Under the pieces are notes generated by a model. The model was not told where the DNA came from. It searched no databases and saw nothing but the letters and a program-made list of their open reading frames with translations. The translations under genes and the position numbers were made by a program. This document shows, in pieces, positions 32,162-42,661 of a stretch of 64,000 bases of DNA (the first letter of the stretch is position 1; the number at the start of each line of letters is the position of its first letter). Source of the DNA: Verrucomicrobiaceae bacterium (GTDB taxonomy: Bacteria; Verrucomicrobiota; Verrucomicrobiia; Verrucomicrobiales; Verrucomicrobiaceae); NCBI GenBank assembly GCA_016795485.1, contig JAEUHM010000058.1, positions 62,001 through 126,000 on the forward strand. Direction: 5' to 3'.

Positions 32162-33713
32162 ACCGCAGCGGGCCACCTGGACGAGCCCCAGTGAGCTTGC
32201 CGCCGTGAAGAACGGTTTCGCCTGCGACAATGACATCGGTAAAGCCTTCTGCATAGTGATGAGGATCATCAAACTGAGAAGGATCGGCGACTCGCTCGAG
32301 GTCAAAAACTACGATGTCCGCGTGAGCGCCAGGTTTCAGTACACCGCGATGCTCGAGTTGGAATGTTTCTGCTGGGAGCCCAGCCATTCGCCGAACGGCT
32401 TCCTCCACCGTCATGATTTTGTTGTCGCGCACATACTTGCCTAACAAGCGAGCGTTGTTTCCATAACTCCTCGGATGGGGAACAGCGTCTCCAAACTTTC
32501 GCGGATTTCCGTCACTTGCGAGCATGGTCAGAGGATGTTTGAGAAAGGTGATTAAATCTTGCTCATTCATTCCGTGGAACACAGCGCTGGCGCCACCGTT
32601 GCACTCGATCTCGATCACGGTCTCAATTTGGCTTTCGAGAGCATCCGTGCCTTTCTCCTTCTTCGTGATCTCGGGAACGCTAAGCCCGTTGTACTCGGGC
32701 TTGTGGCGACACTGCGCCACGACGGCATAGTCGTAAGAGTCGCGTCCGCTATTGCTGAGGATAGACTTCATGCCATCCATGATTTTTGCCTTCTGAACTG
32801 GATCTGCCACTCTTTTCACGAAGGCCGTGCGACCGCCTTCACGTGCATCGTCCGGTATCAGTTGCGCTAAACTTGTGCTGGAGGCGGTGTAAACATATTG
32901 ATCGTGCGTGACTTTAAGGCCTTCCGCTCGCGCTTTGTCGAGAATAGCGAGGACTTCCGAAGCCTTACCCCATGCACTGGGTCCGGAGAGCTTGATGTGA
33001 GACAGTTCTGCCGGGATTTTTGCTTCACGGGCAATCGTCAGAAACTCATCAATAGCTCCAAAGATCCGGTAAGACTCTGAGCGGATGTGGCTTGCATAGA
33101 TTCCGCCGTGGGCTGCTGATACCTTGGCCAGTTCAACGATCTCATCTGTCTTGGCAAATGTGCCCGGAAGGTAGATGAGGCCAGTGCTGAGGCCTACAGC
33201 ACCGTCTTGCATGGCTTGATCCACCAGACGCTTCATCTCCGCCATTTGAGCAGCATTGGGCTCGCGCCTGAACATTCCGCCCATCGCTTTCTCTCGCACC
33301 GAGTTGTGGCCGATGAGTGTCGCCACATTCAGGGCAAGCCCGGTTTCCTTCATCTCCTTGAAGAAAGCACCGACATCCGTTTTGGAAGTGCCGCAGTTGC
33401 CAGTGACGATGGTCGTGACGCCCATCCGGAGGAAGTTCTCTGCCTCGGGTAGTGTGCAGATTTGTTCCGAATGCGTATGAACATCTATAAAACCAGGTGC
33501 GACGAATCGACCCGCAGCATCAATGATCGTGGCGTTAGCTGTGTTCGCTTCTCCAACGGACTCAATGCGCCCGTTTGACACTCGAACGCTGCCCTTGATC
33601 GGAGGTGCTCCGGTGCCATCGACGATGAGTCCATTGACGATGACGAGGTCAGCCGCTGCGGTCGAAATGGCTAAAACCGCAGCAATGATGGAGTGCAGCA
33701 CGAAGCTCTTCAT
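32145..33713 (-). CDS. Exported N-acyl-D-amino-acid deacylase family amidohydrolase
   Basis: The protein has 522 residues with a signal peptide (FVLHSIIAAVLAISTAAA). The amidohydrolase pattern is plain: LVIVNGLIVDGTGAPP, PGFIDVHTHSEQ with the metal-binding HxH, VTGNCGTS, GLSTGLIYLPG, YASHIRSE, ELSHIKLSG, and the late MLASDGNPRKFG with the catalytic Asp. It ends with the usual metal-dependent hydrolase tail GVLKPGAHADIVVFDLERVADP. It should cleave N-acyl groups from D-amino acids or a related imide in the periplasm. It overlaps the next reverse gene upstream (33710-34633) by ATGA, indicating one operon. Confidence 0.9.
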   Translation of the reverse strand: MKSFVLHSIIAAVLAISTAAADLVIVNGLIVDGTGAPPIKGSVRVSNGRIESVGEANTANATIIDAAGRFVAPGFIDVHTHSEQICTLPEAENFLRMGVTTIVTGNCGTSKTDVGAFFKEMKETGLALNVATLIGHNSVREKAMGGMFRREPNAAQMAEMKRLVDQAMQDGAVGLSTGLIYLPGTFAKTDEIVELAKVSAAHGGIYASHIRSESYRIFGAIDEFLTIAREAKIPAELSHIKLSGPSAWGKASEVLAILDKARAEGLKVTHDQYVYTASSTSLAQLIPDDAREGGRTAFVKRVADPVQKAKIMDGMKSILSNSGRDSYDYAVVAQCRHKPEYNGLSVPEITKKEKGTDALESQIETVIEIECNGGASAVFHGMNEQDLITFLKHPLTMLASDGNPRKFGDAVPHPRSYGNNARLLGKYVRDNKIMTVEEAVRRMAGLPAETFQLEHRGVLKPGAHADIVVFDLERVADPSQFDDPHHYAEGFTDVIVAGETVLHGGKLTGARPGGPLRFKRGS

Positions 33714-34633
33714 AAACCGAAGGCCTCATCCATTTCACGCGCAACACCCTTGAGGTAGTCCAGGTCGCCTCCAGCCACTTCTGCGGCAAGCCAGCCATGG
33801 AAATTGATTTCGTGGAGCGCTTTTCGCACATCTGCATAATCAATATCGCCTTGGCCGATAGGGGTGAACTTGTCGTCTTTGCGACTGAAGCCCTTCACGT
33901 CGAGTTTGAGCACGCGCTTGTTGCCGAGTTGCCTGATCCAGTCACCCATACTCCCGTATTTCCAGTGATTGCCAATGTCGAACTGCATACCAACCCAAGG
34001 AGAGTTAAACTCGTCGACATACTTCACGAACTTCTCGGCATTCTGATCAGCTCCACCATCGTGGTTATAAAGAAACTGGTTCCAGACATTCTCGATCACG
34101 ATTTGCACACCAAGTTCTGCCGCCAGAGGCACCGCTTTCTTGATGTTCTCTACTGAGCGTTCCCAGATTTCTTTTTCAGGTCCATCTTCGCCCTTTCCGA
34201 CGACCAGAAGAACACTGTGCCCGCCCACAGCGCGAGTGTCTTGCAGGGCCGTCTTGAGGTCCTCTAGGGCCTGCTTCCGAGTCTCTGCATCCGCGCTGGT
34301 GTGCCGGATCTTCCAATGAGTTCCGCAGACGGTGCCATCAACCGGGAGTTGCGACTCTGCTATCGCCTTCTTGGTTTCCGCCACGTCCATGCCTGGGGCA
34401 TTCATTTCTACTCCCATGAACCCTGCTTCCTTTGCGGCCTTGAACTTGTCCGTGAGGCTACCGTTCACTTTGATCATCCCAATCTTGAGGGTTTTGTAGA
34501 TGCGGCCCGCGAGCGCATTTGGGACCGATGCCGCAGCATGGGTTCGTGGAGTGAAGGACAAAGCACTGCTCGCGGCAAGGAGAGAGGCTTTGGCAAGGAA
34601 GTCGCGGCGGGTGGGGTGATTGGAGTGGTGCAT
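33710..34633 (-). CDS. Exported sugar phosphate isomerase/epimerase-like TIM barrel (xylose-isomerase-like)
   Basis: About 307 residues. ATG 34633 gives a Tat leader (NHPTRRDFLAKASLLAASSALS); the ORF can extend 11 codons further but without benefit. The AP-endonuclease-2/xylose-isomerase-like barrel is shown by KIGMIKVNGSLTDKFKAAKEAGFMGVEM, VQIVIENVWNQFLYNHDG with a metal-binding Glu, WVGMQFDIGNHWKYG, KVLKLDVKGFSRKDDKFTPIGQGDIDYADV and GWLAAEVAGGDLDYL. Such exported family members are common in this phylum and are thought to act on modified sugars. It shares an operon with the deacylase gene and is divergent from the DUF1549/DUF1553 gene. Confidence 0.88.
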   Translation of the reverse strand: MHHSNHPTRRDFLAKASLLAASSALSFTPRTHAAASVPNALAGRIYKTLKIGMIKVNGSLTDKFKAAKEAGFMGVEMNAPGMDVAETKKAIAESQLPVDGTVCGTHWKIRHTSADAETRKQALEDLKTALQDTRAVGGHSVLLVVGKGEDGPEKEIWERSVENIKKAVPLAAELGVQIVIENVWNQFLYNHDGGADQNAEKFVKYVDEFNSPWVGMQFDIGNHWKYGSMGDWIRQLGNKRVLKLDVKGFSRKDDKFTPIGQGDIDYADVRKALHEINFHGWLAAEVAGGDLDYLKGVAREMDEAFGL

Positions 34634-34708
34634 CCCGTAGCATACGCGTCCGATGAAGTTCTCCATTCAAAAGACAAAGCGATATCGGTATGACCGTAGT
34701 TGGGAAGG

Positions 34709-36904
34709 ATGGATGTTCGTGTTTTGACTGCCTGTAGTTTGCTCGCAGCGCCTGTGCTGGGTGCTGCTGAGAGACCGGCGCATTGGGCGTTTCAGCCATT
34801 ACGTAAGATCCAGGCCACCGGGATAGACGAGTTGCTGAACCAGTCGCTGGCCTCTAATAAGCTTGTCCCTGCTGCGGAAGCTGACCGCAGGACCCTGTTC
34901 CGGCGCGCCAGCTACGATCTTACTGGCCTCCCCCCTCCAGAAGTTGATCCTGGGTGCAGTTATGAGCAGTTTGTGGACCGGTTGCTTGCGAGCCCCCACT
35001 ATGGCGAGCAATGGGCGCGCCATTGGCTGGATGTTGCGCGCTACTCTGACACCAAAGGCTATGTGTATGGCCGTGAGGAGAAGCGATGGGTGCACGCCGC
35101 TGCTTATCGGGATTGGGTCGTGCAGGCGCTGAACTCGGATATGCCGTATGACCGCTTCCTTGCGCTGCAAGTGGCAGCCGATCAGCTTGTTGAGGCCGGA
35201 TCGCGCGACCTTGCGGCCATGGGTTTACTAACGCTGGGCAGGCGTTTTCTAGGCGTTACCCACGACATTATTGACGATCGCATTGATGTTGTTTCGCGTG
35301 CGGCGCTTGGGCTGTCGGTGGCTTGTGCGCGCTGTCACGATCACAAGTTTGATCCCATTCCCACAAGCGACTATTATTCCCTCTACGGTGTCTTCCAAAG
35401 CAGTGCTGAAGCAGTTGTTGTGTGTGATTCACGCCCAGCAAGCTGCGCACTCACAGACCTTAAGCTAAAGAATGCCGAACTCATGAAGCTCAGGCGGGAG
35501 GAGCAGATGAAACGCACTCGTTCAAGGGTGCTGGATCACCTTCTCGCCCAGTTCGAGCTCGATAAGTATCCTGAGGAAGTGTTTGGCCAACTGCTTGACG
35601 TTGATGACTTGAATCCATTCATTGTTCGGCGTTGGCAAGCATGGCTGGACCGGCAGAAGGACCCAATTTTTGCGATCTGGCACGGCTGGAACTCCACCTC
35701 GTGGGAGAATCTGGTTCAATTGTCGGATCCAAGAGTGACCGCCCGCTTCAAGGTGCCACCCAAGGACGCGAGGGAAGTCGCAGCGGTTTACGCACAAGTC
35801 CTCACTTCTGCTGAGTTTGGTGGGTTGCTCGCAGGTGAGTCTTCGCCATGCCATGTGCCAGATGAACACATAGCGAACAACGAGATGTATTTTCCGATTG
35901 GAGTGACGACGGAGCTTTGGAAAGCACAGGGCGAGGTGGATCGGCATTTGCTGGCGCATCCAGAAGAGCCCCTCCATGCGACTGTTCTTGTGGATCGTCG
36001 TGAGCCTGTCACTCCTCGTGTTTTTAATCGCGGAAATCCGCTCACCAAAGGTCAGACTGTGCCAAGGCAGTTCCTCTCTCTTTTTGGTGAGCAGAAGCCC
36101 TTTGCTAAAGGCAGCGGCAGACTTGAACTCGCGCGGCAGATCGCCAGTCCCCAGACCCCCCTTACGGCTCGCGTGATGGTGAATCGACTTTGGCAGCATC
36201 ACTTTGGCCGAGGGATCGTGGCCACTCCGAGTGACTTTGGTGTTCAGGGCAGCGCACCGAGTCATCCTGAACTGCTCGATTGGCTGGCGCGGGCGTTTAT
36301 TGACTCAGGTTGGAGCATTAAAGCAATGCATCGGCTCATCATGACTTCTGCTGCCTATAAACGTAGCGCTGGATGCGCCACATCGGACCCAGACAATCGA
36401 TGGCTGTCCCACTTCCGGCCCCGGAGACTCAGTTTCGAGCAACTCAGAGACGGTTGGCTGATGGCGAGCGGTCGGCTTGATCTGCGGGTGGGCGGTCTCG
36501 GTGAACGACTGAGCAATGCCAACCACAGGCGCACTCTTTATAGCTTCATTGACCGTGAACACCTCCCAGGCGTCCTGAGAACCTTCGATTTCGCAAATCC
36601 AGACTTAACGATTGCACATCGGGCCGAGACAACCGTTGCCCAGCAGGCCTTGTTTGGCATGAATGATCCTTCGGTCGTTCGTTACGCAAAGTTGCTTTCG
36701 GAGTCTCTTCGTGGGGCAGACAAAGACAAGGTGGAGACTGCCTATTTGCGGCTGTTTCAACGTTCACCGACAGTTGATGAACTGCATTCCTGCCTGGAGT
36801 TCGTCTCTGTGGCAGCGGCGCGTCAGGCAGGTGGAAAAATAGGCCCTTGGGAGCAGATGTTGCAGGTGCTCATGCTATCCAATGAGTTTGTCTTCGTAGA
36901 TTGA
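34709..36904 (+). CDS. DUF1549/DUF1553 protein without the N-terminal cytochrome domain
   Basis: The protein has 731 residues with a signal peptide (VRVLTACSLLAAPVLGAAE). DUF1549 is marked by RRASYDLTGLPPPE, GEQWARHWLDVARYSD and the haem-like CARCHDHKFDPIPTSDYYSLYGVF. DUF1553 follows, with LTARVMVNRLWQHHFGRGIVATPSDFG, SHPELLDWLARAF and WSIKAMHRLIMTSAAYKRS. The PSCyt1 module found at the N-terminus of the next protein is missing here. These proteins are very common in Planctomycetes and Verrucomicrobia and are usually placed next to DUF1501 genes; the biochemical role is not established. ATG 34709 is preceded by GGGAAGG. Confidence 0.87.
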   Translation: MDVRVLTACSLLAAPVLGAAERPAHWAFQPLRKIQATGIDELLNQSLASNKLVPAAEADRRTLFRRASYDLTGLPPPEVDPGCSYEQFVDRLLASPHYGEQWARHWLDVARYSDTKGYVYGREEKRWVHAAAYRDWVVQALNSDMPYDRFLALQVAADQLVEAGSRDLAAMGLLTLGRRFLGVTHDIIDDRIDVVSRAALGLSVACARCHDHKFDPIPTSDYYSLYGVFQSSAEAVVVCDSRPASCALTDLKLKNAELMKLRREEQMKRTRSRVLDHLLAQFELDKYPEEVFGQLLDVDDLNPFIVRRWQAWLDRQKDPIFAIWHGWNSTSWENLVQLSDPRVTARFKVPPKDAREVAAVYAQVLTSAEFGGLLAGESSPCHVPDEHIANNEMYFPIGVTTELWKAQGEVDRHLLAHPEEPLHATVLVDRREPVTPRVFNRGNPLTKGQTVPRQFLSLFGEQKPFAKGSGRLELARQIASPQTPLTARVMVNRLWQHHFGRGIVATPSDFGVQGSAPSHPELLDWLARAFIDSGWSIKAMHRLIMTSAAYKRSAGCATSDPDNRWLSHFRPRRLSFEQLRDGWLMASGRLDLRVGGLGERLSNANHRRTLYSFIDREHLPGVLRTFDFANPDLTIAHRAETTVAQQALFGMNDPSVVRYAKLLSESLRGADKDKVETAYLRLFQRSPTVDELHSCLEFVSVAAARQAGGKIGPWEQMLQVLMLSNEFVFVD

Positions 36905-37091
36905 CGGGAGGAATGCCGAGTTGTGGCAACATCGGGCACTAAACTGCCGTTTTCAGGCCGATGCTCACATTCCACGCAAGATTCCATTTCTCATTCGTGC
37001 GGGTTGCTCCGCAACGTGCGGAATCTGGATGGGCGACTTGCCCGTTTCGGGTGGGAACCATGCAGAACTTAACAACGAAATCCGAGATGAC

Positions 37092-39875
37092 ATGATGATT
37101 CGTGGTGCTCTCTTTTGCAGTGTCGCTTTTGCCGCAGGCTCGCTGTCGGCGGTGGACTTTGCACAGCAAGTTTTTCCGGTTCTCCAGCGCGCCTGTTTTG
37201 AGTGTCATGGGCAGCAGAAGGCAGAGTCAGACTTGAGATTGGATGTGCCTGCGGCTGCAACGCATGAGTCGATCAAGAGCGGAGACCTTCTGAGACGCAT
37301 TCAATTGCCAGCTGATCACGAGGATGCGATGCCGAGGCGAGGAAATCGTTTGAGTGCGCCGCAAGTGGCCATCATTCGCGGGTGGATCGAGTCTGGAGCC
37401 ATCTGGCCCTCGGACATGAAGCCGCCTGTGCATTGGGCATACGTCAAACCAAGACCTCCCACCGTCCCGACTACCATGGACACTGCTTGGCCGCGCAACG
37501 ACGTGGATAAGTTCATCCTTGCTAGGCTGGAGGCAGAGAAAATGCAGCCTTCGTCAGAAGCGAGCCCAGCGGTGTTACTTCGACGTCTCTCTCTGGATAC
37601 ACGAGGACTTCCGCCAAGTGTTGCCGAGGTAGAGGCATTCGAGAAAGAATACCACGGCAGTGGAAAGGAAGCCGCCTGGAGCCGATGGGTGGACAAGTTC
37701 CTGGCTGACAAGGCGTTTGGTCCTAAGTGGGCTCGCCATTGGTTGGACCTAGCGCGCTATGCGGACTCGCACGGCTTCCAGCGCGATGACTTGCGCAATG
37801 TTTGGGCCTTTAGGGACTGGGTGGTGAATGCGTTGAATGATGGCATGCCCTTTGACCAGTTTACCATCGAGCAGGTGGCTGGAGACCTATTGCCAAACGC
37901 GTCACCCTCCCAAATCATCGCGACCGGGTTTCACCGTTGCACGCCAACGAACGTTGAGGCTGGCACTGATCCAGAAGAGAGCCGCATCAATCAGGTCATC
38001 GACCGCGTGAACACCACGGGGGCGGTTTGGCTCGGCACGACTCTTGAGTGTGCTCAGTGTCACAATCACAAATACGATCCGTTCACCATGCAGGACTACT
38101 ACGGCCTGCTCGCCTACTTTAACAACACTGAAAAAGAAGCCGAGCGCACCAACCCCAAGGTTCCTGGCTCAATCCAGTTCAAGGGCTCGCCCTTCAACAT
38201 GCTTAGCAAGGAGTTGGAGGATAAATCCAAAGCGTTGCGCGAACAGATAGCCAAGTTAGAGGGCACGACACCTGCTTCTGAAGCCACGACAGCACTTAAG
38301 CCCGACGTGTTTGAGGCTGAGTCAGGAAGCGAGAACACGATTCTCCCAGACAACAGCGTTTTACTGACCGGAGATGCTCCAGATGTCGACACTTATGTGT
38401 TCGAGGCTTCATTGAAACCAATGAGCATGACTGGAATCCTGATTGAGGCACTGGCCGACGAGTCGCTGCCTGGAAACGGACCAGGGCGGGGAAGCGCGCA
38501 GAGGCCTAACTTCGTCCTGACTGACTTGGAGGCTGCCATCGGGCAGAAACTGAGTTTTGCAAAAGCCTACGCGTCACACTCTCAGACGAACATGCATGTA
38601 AACAATTTGTTGGACGATGATCCCCAGTCAGCTTGGGCCATCAATCCGAAGTTTGGCCAGACTCATTGGGTTGCGTTGGAGCTTGCTCGGCCAGTGGAGG
38701 TTACCGCAGGAGCCAAGCTTAGCCTGCGGTTGCTCCAGGATTTTGGAGGAAAGCGCACCATCGGGCGTCTGCGCGTCACCGCCTTGAGTGAGCCAGTGCC
38801 GATGTGTCTGCCAGAGGTAGATGACGTTTCGTCCAAAAAGCCAAACCAGCGGTTGGCAGCTCTGAAGAAGCAGTTAGTTGCGCTCGAGTCGCCGACCACG
38901 GAGGTGATGAAGGAACTCGCTCAACCACGCATGACCACAATGTTTAAGCGTGGTGATTGGCAACAGCCCGCAGAACCCGTAATGGCGGGAACACCCGCAG
39001 TGTTCGGCGCGCAAGCCAACGGCGCGCCCAATCGCCTAACGCTTGCGCGATGGTTGGTGTCTGAAGGCAACCCGTTGACCGCGCGGGTGACGGTGAATCG
39101 TTGGTGGGCAGAGATTTTTGGGCAGGGCATCGTTTCCACCGTTGAGGATTTTGGAATCAAAGGCGAACCTCCTAGTCATCCGGAGTTGCTTGATTTTCTG
39201 GCAGTGAAACTGATGAGGAATGGGTGGTCAATGAAGACTGTGCTGAAGCAAATATTCGAGTCGGCAACGTATCGCCAGGCATCAAGCATTCCCTCGCCCA
39301 ATCTCGACCCAATGAATGTCTTGCTAGCCCGCGGCCCTAGGTTCCGACTGGATGCAGAGGGCATACGCGACAATGCTCTCGCTATCGCTGGCTTACTGAG
39401 TCAGAAGCTGGGAGGGCAGTCGATCCGCCCACCACAACCCGACGGCATTTGGACAAAGGTAGGTGGCCAGAACTATCCATACAACGTCAGCGAGGGTGAG
39501 GATAAGTATCGTCGTGGTATTTATGTCGTATTGAAGCGTGGCTCGCCTTATCCGAGCATGGTTAACTTTGATGCGAGTGCCCGCATGGCCTGTGTGGTTA
39601 AGCGATCTCGCTCTAACACTCCATTGCAGGCTCTAACCTTGCTGAATGATCCAGTGTATGTGGAGGCTGCTGCGGCGTTTGCGCAAAGGGTGCAACGAGA
39701 GGCATCAGCAATGCCTTTGAAGGACCAACTTCGTCTTGCCTTTAGGCTAGCAGTCTCCCGCGAGCCGACTCAAACGGAACTTCAAGTTCTAGACTCTCTC
39801 TACGCTGATACGGGCAAGTGGTTGTCAGTCGCCACTGCTCTATTGAACCTCGACGAAACCATCACTAAGCCATGA
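37092..39875 (+). CDS. PSCyt1-DUF1549-DUF1553 protein (planctomycete-type cytochrome)
   Basis: About 927 residues. The frame is open further upstream, but ATG 37092/37095 starts a signal peptide ([19 protein letters not shown]), so the upstream part is leader. The PSCyt1 domain has the haem motif ACFECHG. DUF1549 contains [20 protein letters not shown] and a second CxxCH-like site [21 protein letters not shown] carbohydrate-binding-like insert lies near residues 400-550. DUF1553 closes the protein with [27 protein letters not shown] and [19 protein letters not shown]. It is exported and likely binds haem covalently. The stop overlaps the DUF1501 start by ATGA, the standard arrangement for this pair. 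Confidence 0.9.
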   Translation: MMIRGALFCSVAFAAGSLSAVDFAQQVFPVLQRACFECHGQQKAESDLRLDVPAAATHESIKSGDLLRRIQLPADHEDAMPRRGNRLSAPQVAIIRGWIESGAIWPSDMKPPVHWAYVKPRPPTVPTTMDTAWPRNDVDKFILARLEAEKMQPSSEASPAVLLRRLSLDTRGLPPSVAEVEAFEKEYHGSGKEAAWSRWVDKFLADKAFGPKWARHWLDLARYADSHGFQRDDLRNVWAFRDWVVNALNDGMPFDQFTIEQVAGDLLPNASPSQIIATGFHRCTPTNVEAGTDPEESRINQVIDRVNTTGAVWLGTTLECAQCHNHKYDPFTMQDYYGLLAYFNNTEKEAERTNPKVPGSIQFKGSPFNMLSKELEDKSKALREQIAKLEGTTPASEATTALKPDVFEAESGSENTILPDNSVLLTGDAPDVDTYVFEASLKPMSMTGILIEALADESLPGNGPGRGSAQRPNFVLTDLEAAIGQKLSFAKAYASHSQTNMHVNNLLDDDPQSAWAINPKFGQTHWVALELARPVEVTAGAKLSLRLLQDFGGKRTIGRLRVTALSEPVPMCLPEVDDVSSKKPNQRLAALKKQLVALESPTTEVMKELAQPRMTTMFKRGDWQQPAEPVMAGTPAVFGAQANGAPNRLTLARWLVSEGNPLTARVTVNRWWAEIFGQGIVSTVEDFGIKGEPPSHPELLDFLAVKLMRNGWSMKTVLKQIFESATYRQASSIPSPNLDPMNVLLARGPRFRLDAEGIRDNALAIAGLLSQKLGGQSIRPPQPDGIWTKVGGQNYPYNVSEGEDKYRRGIYVVLKRGSPYPSMVNFDASARMACVVKRSRSNTPLQALTLLNDPVYVEAAAAFAQRVQREASAMPLKDQLRLAFRLAVSREPTQTELQVLDSLYADTGKWLSVATALLNLDETITKP

Positions 39876-41263
39876 ACACCTACCTTTCGGCATCGCGGCG
39901 GCATTTTGTTAAAAGCGGGGGTCTCACTTTGGGGGCTGCAGCGCTCAGTGACTTGCTGGCAGGTAATACTCAAGCGGCATCGCACTTCGCTCCTCGCGCT
40001 AAGCATGTCATCTACCTGCACATGATTGGGGCTCCATCCCACTTGGACCTCTACGACTACAAACCCGAGTTGGTGAAGAGAAATGCTCAACTCTGTCCCG
40101 ACGAGCTCATTAAAGGGAAGCGGTTCGCCTTCATCGGAGGAGAGATGCGCTTGGCCGGCACAAGTTATCAGTTCGCCAAGCATGGCCAAAGTGGGGCTGA
40201 GGTCAGCGAGTTACTGCCCAACTTTGCAGGGATTGCCGACGATGTGTGCATTATCAAATCATTGCATACCAACGAGATCAACCACGCACCTGCTCAGATG
40301 TTCCTTCACACGGGATTTGGGCGTGGGGGTAGGCCGAGCCTTGGCGCTTGGGTCACGTATGGCCTCGGTAGTGAGAACCAGGACCTGCCTTCGTACGTCG
40401 TCCTCCTCTCCGGGCCGCCTGGAGGCGCGGGGACCACTCTATGGTCTACCGGTTTCCTTCCCAGTGTTCACCAGGGTATTCAGTTTCGCAGCAGTGGAGA
40501 GCCAGTTCTGTTTCTGAACAATCGTGAGGGCCAGTCTGCAAAAGAGAGACGTCGGGTGTTAGATGCGGTGAAAGCATTGAATACCGCCCAACTCCAAGCC
40601 GTGGGCGATTCTGAGATTGCGACACGCATCTCTCAGTACGAGATGGCTTATCGAATGCAAACTTCAGTGCCTGGTCTGATGGACATCAGCCAGGAGACGA
40701 AGTCCACGCTGGAAATGTATGGCGCCAAGCCTGGTGCAGCATCATTTGCCAACAACTGCCTCCTCGCTCGGCGTTTGGTTGAGCGCGGAGTGCGCTTCGT
40801 GCAGTTGTTTGATTCAGATTGGGATCACCACGGTGGGCTTGACAAGCGTCTGCGTGCAAAGGCCAAGGACGTCGATCAGCCAATGGCCGCTCTCATCCGC
40901 GATCTAAAGCAGCGCGGCTTGCTAGACGAGACTCTAGTCATTTGGGGCGGTGAGTTTGGGCGTACGCCCCTTGCTCAGGGCATTGATGGGAATGGGACCA
41001 AGACCACACCGGGGCGTGATCATCACAAAGATGCGTACACCATTTGGATGGCGGGTGGTGGCATCAAAGGAGGCATCACCTACGGCAAGACCGACGACTT
41101 TGGATTCAATGTCGCCGAGAACTCAGTCCACACGCATGATTTGAATGCCACCGTGCTTCACCTTCTGGGCATGAATCACGAGAAGCTAACGTATCGCTAC
41201 CAGGGGAGAGACTACCGGCTCACCGATGTCGAAGGCAAGATCGTCCATGACGTACTCGCCTAG
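39872..41263 (+). CDS. DUF1501 domain-containing protein, Tat-exported
   Basis: The protein has 463 residues. The Tat leader is [24 protein letters not shown]. The core shows [69 protein letters not shown] and [34 protein letters not shown], all matching DUF1501. It is a paralogue of the protein at 8486-9901 but is paired with its usual cytochrome partner. Joint export and action with the preceding protein are inferred from the overlap. Confidence 0.9.
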   Translation: MNTYLSASRRHFVKSGGLTLGAAALSDLLAGNTQAASHFAPRAKHVIYLHMIGAPSHLDLYDYKPELVKRNAQLCPDELIKGKRFAFIGGEMRLAGTSYQFAKHGQSGAEVSELLPNFAGIADDVCIIKSLHTNEINHAPAQMFLHTGFGRGGRPSLGAWVTYGLGSENQDLPSYVVLLSGPPGGAGTTLWSTGFLPSVHQGIQFRSSGEPVLFLNNREGQSAKERRRVLDAVKALNTAQLQAVGDSEIATRISQYEMAYRMQTSVPGLMDISQETKSTLEMYGAKPGAASFANNCLLARRLVERGVRFVQLFDSDWDHHGGLDKRLRAKAKDVDQPMAALIRDLKQRGLLDETLVIWGGEFGRTPLAQGIDGNGTKTTPGRDHHKDAYTIWMAGGGIKGGITYGKTDDFGFNVAENSVHTHDLNATVLHLLGMNHEKLTYRYQGRDYRLTDVEGKIVHDVLA

Positions 41264-41307
41264 CGGCAGGCATTGCATGATAGCAAATCGAGCGCGGGGT
41301 TGGCCCG

Positions 41308-41985
41308 TCACTTCTTTTTGAAGCGCACGAGGTAGTTCTCCTTCAGCAGGTCCTTCACCTCGGCCACCTTCTCGAAGCCTGCTGAGACTATTTCTGCTTC
41401 AAAGACTTCCTGTCCTGCACGCACGTGACCCATGATGAACTCACTGCTTTCTCCAGGGATCCGTTTGAAGTCGATCAGCACCACCTCGCCACCCGGCTTC
41501 AATGCCTTGTGCACCGTCTGCATCGTTGCCTGCGGAAACTCAAAGTGATGATACACATCGCAGATGAACGCGATGTCGACAGACGACTCCGGCAACTCCA
41601 CGCTCTTTTCGTTGCAGAGTATCGTTGAAACATTCGCGGCGTTCGCTTTCGCCGCACGTGCTTTGATGTGCTCCAAGAAGTTCTTCGCGATTTCCACCGC
41701 GTAGACCTTACCTTCCGCTCCTGCCGCCTCAGAGAAGGGCAGGGTAAACAGACCCGTTCCGGCTCCGATGTCCGCTATCGTCATCCCCGGCTGAATGTTC
41801 ACCGTTGAAACGATCTTGTCTCTGAGGTGAAAGATTTCCCGGCTCTCCGTCTCAAACTTCTGCGCCCACTCTTGGGGGTTGAGCTTGGGATCGAGAAACT
41901 TCTCGTTGATACCCGGCTTCACGCTGGCGTCTTGCGCCAGGGAGACACTGATCAGTAGGCAGAAAAGCAATGTTGTTTTGTTCAT
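41308..41985 (-). CDS. Class I SAM-dependent methyltransferase carrying an N-terminal signal peptide
   Basis: The protein has 225 residues. The Rossmann methyltransferase motifs are IADIGAGTGLFTLPFSE (motif I), GKVYAVEIAK (acidic end of strand 2), DIAFICDVYHHFEFPQ (motif II/post) and LKPGGEVVLIDFKR. A typical signal peptide, MNKTTLLFCLLISVSLAQDAS, precedes the domain. This is odd, because S-adenosylmethionine is cytoplasmic; similar leader-bearing members of this family are common in Bacteroidetes and Planctomycetes. It overlaps the upstream ICMT-like gene by ATGA, so both probably modify the same or related substrates. Confidence 0.87.
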   Translation of the reverse strand: MNKTTLLFCLLISVSLAQDASVKPGINEKFLDPKLNPQEWAQKFETESREIFHLRDKIVSTVNIQPGMTIADIGAGTGLFTLPFSEAAGAEGKVYAVEIAKNFLEHIKARAAKANAANVSTILCNEKSVELPESSVDIAFICDVYHHFEFPQATMQTVHKALKPGGEVVLIDFKRIPGESSEFIMGHVRAGQEVFEAEIVSAGFEKVAEVKDLLKENYLVRFKKK

Positions 41986-42446
41986 GACTTGGGAAGGGGA
42001 ATGAAACGTGGCGTGCGTGCCGCATACTGAGCGTAATCCGCAAACTTCTCCGCCAACTTTGCCTCCTCATGAGCCGCCTTGGCATTAAAAAAGAGCCATA
42101 GCACGCCAAAAAGCAGCGCATGAAGGACGCTGCCCATCGCCATCGCTACTCCGAGCGCGGACAGCAGCAAACAACTGTAAATGGGATGCCTTACGCGGCC
42201 GTACATCCCGGTGCTCAGCAGTTTCGCATCCTCTCGGGGCGTGGGCATGGGCGTGAACGAGTCCGCCGCACGGAGTTGCCAAGCAGCGACCCCCGACAGC
42301 ACCAATCCCGCCACCGCAATCACGACTCCCGCCCCGTGCACCCGCTCCAGTGCCGCGATCGGCCACACCGGTGGAGAAAACAGCAGTGCCCCCATGAGGA
42401 CAAACTGCGTCACCACCCACCACACATCGGGAATGCTTCGTTTCAT
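41982..42446 (-). CDS. Isoprenylcysteine carboxyl methyltransferase-like membrane protein
   Basis: The protein has 154 residues with about four membrane segments. The C-terminal half has GMYGRVRHPIYSCLLLSALG and HEEAKLAEKFADYAQYAARTPRFIP, the HPxY and EExxLxxxFxxxYxxYxxxxxRxxP pattern of ICMT/PEMT family methyltransferases. These enzymes methylate lipids, thiols or small acceptors at the membrane. ATG 42446 is preferred to a TTG 15 bases upstream. It forms a two-gene reverse operon with the soluble-type methyltransferase at 41308-41985. Confidence 0.87.
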   Translation of the reverse strand: MKRSIPDVWWVVTQFVLMGALLFSPPVWPIAALERVHGAGVVIAVAGLVLSGVAAWQLRAADSFTPMPTPREDAKLLSTGMYGRVRHPIYSCLLLSALGVAMAMGSVLHALLFGVLWLFFNAKAAHEEAKLAEKFADYAQYAARTPRFIPLPKS

Positions 42447-42661
42447 GTTCCCATCATTCAATCACACAGCTTAGCGGCACTCAAGCCACGGCGACAACTC
42501 AGCCATTCTCCCACGTCACGAGTTGCTTGCTTCTCGGTGCTCTGTCTGTCAGAAAAGAGCAGGCGGGCGTGTTTGTTCGCCTCCTGATTATGCCTTCCCA
42601 AGAATCGCCTGTTTCCACGATGCATTCATCTTATTCTCGCTTCTGTCCGTCCATTCCCAAG

